NCBI GenBank assembly: GCA_963281255.1
Contig: OY725489.1
Span: 558,001 to 622,000 of the forward strand
From: Aphrocallistes beatrix
Lineage: Eukaryota > Porifera > Hexactinellida > Sceptrulophora > Aphrocallistidae
Direction: 5' to 3'
DNA: 64,000 nucleotides
This document shows positions 61,948 to 64,000 of the stretch, one piece after another. The stretch's first letter is position 1; each line of letters opens with the position of its first letter. The notes under the pieces are model-generated. The model worked only from the letters and a program-made list of their open reading frames with translations. It had not been told where the DNA came from and did no database searches. Both the position numbers and the translations under genes were made by a program.

Positions 61948-64000
61948 TTAGTCTGAATTTTCACTTCCCGATTCAGTATTTTCTGATTCTGGATCGAATA
62001 GTTCAATCTTGACAGAACATTCCTCAGCTATCTGTGTGAGGAGTTGGAATTGTTCTGGATCTGGACTGGATAGCTCACGTTTGGATAGTTCCAGTGTTCT
62101 CACAGTCTTTAGTGTCTGAATGAGACACATGAGAGGGACACACGAAACAGAGCTTAGTTTACAATCCCATACCATTAACTTCCTAATAGCTGAATGGTAG
62201 GACAAACTATGGCACAGCACTATCATGCCTGAGTCTTGTAATGGAATATAGGCGAGTCCCAAATATGCGAGTGAGTTGAGAGCTGAAGAAGCTCTGTACC
62301 AACAACTGATTTCGTCAGAACTAAATTCAGTGTTATCCAGCATTAACACTATCAGGTTAGTACATGATGTGACACAACTGAAGTAGCTACTCCAGCTGTC
62401 AAACCCAACTTTATGCAAAAAGTCCAAACGTAAATCTCTCAGGGAATGAAAATTATTGGAAATCAGCTTTGAAAGAGAATCATGAACTGAATCATTGGAA
62501 GTTGTTGGTTGCTGTGAAAATAATGTAATTAGTGTGAAAGAGGTGAATTGAAGGATGTAAGGTATCAATTGGTACGCATCTTCACGCTGTATCACATAAA
62601 ACTCAGTTAGCGAGGAGAGGTTGGATAGTGTGTCAGGTGTCACAATGACGTCATATTCAACATCAATACAGTAGAGTCCATTGAACTGATGGCTTAATGG
62701 TAACTGTTTAATAGTTGACCAATGGGAGGAGTCAGGGTTGGTTTCATAATGTAAGTTCTCTATTGAAGAGAATTGATTGGTCAGATCCTGCAACACTTCG
62801 GCAGTCATATCGAAATTGGATATATTTAAACTCCCAGCGAATGGATTGGTTACTGTGAAGAGGTGTTGGGAAGGGAGACAAGCAGACAAGTCACACGATT
62901 CGAGGTGGATACTAATTTTGGTGTCACGTGGCAGAGTGGCAGAGGAGAAGAGACGCGTGTAAAAATGTATTATGTCGAAGTCTTCTTCAACGAACACCAG
63001 TGCTAGGTAACGTATATGGCAAGAAGATATGCTAGTCAGGAGAGAGTGGAATTGTGTCACGGACACGTAATCAGACTGGATTTCTATTATTTGAAAGTCG
63101 CAAATGTATTGCAGTGACAACAAGAAGCAATGCCAATCATTCGGTGATGGAGTGAATCGAAAATACAGGTAGAGAGGAAATGGAAAGTCTCGCTCGAAGT
63201 AGGCAAAGTGGTCAGTAATGGCTTCTGATTTTGTCTCAATTATCGTTGTGGTTAGTTGAATGTATGATTGTGTGAATTCAATCCAATCTGATACCTGAAC
63301 AAGTGATTGGTCATAACCCAACTGATGACACATAGGCACCTCAATGAATGACATCGGTTTAGGGATTGTGTGCCGACACAGAATTGGAGTTATGCAACCA
63401 GCGTCCCGCTTCAAGATGCCACACACAAACCGGATTACCATCTTGTACATGGATAGGTACCTGGTGGAAGCGGTGAAATACCGGATTATGTAACATTGGT
63501 TTTTCCAAGAGTTGTAGCAGATGGAAAGTGCCGCCATGAATTCCTGAATTGTCAAGTGTTGGAAGGTCCACACCCTCACATGAATTCCGAGGCTCAACTC
63601 TTTCAAGTGGCATTGCATCAGCCCGAGTCGGTCACTAGGATACACCTTGTCTCCGATCGTGAAGGAGATTTTTTTATCAGAGGTGAGTTCTCTCTCAAAA
63701 ATGCCCTGATTGGCTTCCAGCCCGATGGCGTGGATGCACTCTCTGATGGCCGGGTGGAAGTTGGAGATACGGAGCACTTTGCTGTACTCCTCCAAACCAA
63801 TGCGGGACAACTGGCGCCTTATCATGTACACTATCAGCTGGGTGTAGAGGTGCGACAGTGAGGTGGAGAGGATGGAGTCGGACTCGTTGAAGAGAGCACA
63901 AAACAGACTCGCATTCACTGGCACCAGAGCCAGCTGATTGATTTCGTCATGGCGGTAGAACATTTCGCGCACGGCGCTGAGTTTCTCGGGCGTGTCGATG
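61948..64000 (-). CDS. NLR-type protein, C-terminal half (NACHT end, winged helix, leucine-rich repeats), 5' part beyond window
   Basis: The frame is open to the right edge, so the start and the nucleotide-binding part are outside. From the edge: T-P-E-K-L, then V-P-V-N-A-S-L-F-C-A-L-F and L-Y-T-Q-L-I-V-Y-M-I (NACHT-associated helical region). F-Q-H-L-T-I-Q-E-F-M-A-A-L at ~135-150 is the conserved end-of-winged-helix motif of NLRs. The C-terminal ~450 residues have spaced L-x-x-L-x-L patterns (for example F-H-S-L-R-D-L-R-L-D-F, L-N-S-L-A-Y-L-G-L-A-Y, V-R-T-L-E-L-S-K) indicating LRRs, ending in an acidic tail. NLRs are cytoplasmic sensors of infection or damage; such genes are expanded in sponges and cnidarians. 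Single exon over the visible part. Confidence 0.8.
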   Translation of the reverse strand, partial: IDTPEKLSAVREMFYRHDEINQLALVPVNASLFCALFNESDSILSTSLSHLYTQLIVYMIRRQLSRIGLEEYSKVLRISNFHPAIRECIHAIGLEANQGIFERELTSDKKISFTIGDKVYPSDRLGLMQCHLKELSLGIHVRVWTFQHLTIQEFMAALSICYNSWKNQCYIIRYFTASTRYLSMYKMVIRFVCGILKRDAGCITPILCRHTIPKPMSFIEVPMCHQLGYDQSLVQVSDWIEFTQSYIQLTTTIIETKSEAITDHFAYFERDFPFPLYLYFRFTPSPNDWHCFLLSLQYICDFQIIEIQSDYVSVTQFHSLLTSISSCHIRYLALVFVEEDFDIIHFYTRLFSSATLPRDTKISIHLESCDLSACLPSQHLFTVTNPFAGSLNISNFDMTAEVLQDLTNQFSSIENLHYETNPDSSHWSTIKQLPLSHQFNGLYCIDVEYDVIVTPDTLSNLSSLTEFYVIQREDAYQLIPYILQFTSFTLITLFSQQPTTSNDSVHDSLSKLISNNFHSLRDLRLDFLHKVGFDSWSSYFSCVTSCTNLIVLMLDNTEFSSDEISCWYRASSALNSLAYLGLAYIPLQDSGMIVLCHSLSYHSAIRKLMVWDCKLSSVSCVPLMCLIQTLKTVRTLELSKRELSSPDPEQFQLLTQIAEECSVKIELFDPESENTESGSENSD

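Overview
This is an AT-rich animal nuclear DNA window. The evidence for eukaryote and animal is GT-AG introns in a mitochondrial HSP60 gene, TATA boxes instead of ribosome binding sites, an NLR-type (NACHT plus leucine-rich repeat) gene at the right edge, and dense small DNA transposons (pogo/Tigger-like, hAT-like, piggyBac-like, mariner, FLYWCH-type Mutator). A non-bilaterian animal, most plausibly a sponge, fits the compact single-exon genes, the NLR and the gustatory-receptor-like proteins. That assignment is inference.

Layout. (1) 1-7.9 kb, minus strand: three paralogous multi-pass membrane proteins resembling gustatory-receptor-like (GRL) channels, plus a truncated pseudocopy. The leftmost copy carries an in-frame 21-bp minisatellite encoding a long seven-residue repeat inside its large predicted cytoplasmic loop. 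(2) 9.4-18.8 kb, plus strand: three consecutive genes (about 410, 1292 and 1188 aa) built from repeated, strongly decayed RecA/DEAD-box-helicase-like modules. (3) 21.3-22.1 kb: a coiled-coil plus zinc-finger protein. (4) 22.5-27.6 kb: five exons of mitochondrial HSP60 that stop at mid-protein; I cannot find the rest in the window. Intron 1 holds an 8-bp G/C-strand-biased satellite. (5) 28.8-57.1 kb: a dispersed family of small genes that I do not recognise. It has at least six long members and several fragments, sharing the core 'E-x-I-L-G-P-C-H ... I-R-R-L-A-S-K-A-L-K-L-L-F-K-L' and often a basic tail. The genes sit among heavily duplicated repeats. (6) 57.3-61 kb: a Mutator-like element and a mariner, both inactivated, with clear terminal repeats and target duplications. 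(7) 61.9-64 kb: the C-terminal half of an NLR, cut by the window edge.

No pathway links the genes. The theme is birth-and-death of local families (GRL-like, helicase-like, the unknown small family, NLR) in a transposon-rich region. The strongest candidates for something undescribed are the small-gene family, the decayed-helicase cluster, the heptad-expanded membrane protein, and a recurring GC-rich multi-hairpin cassette that ends several repeat copies and truncates two members of the small-gene family.
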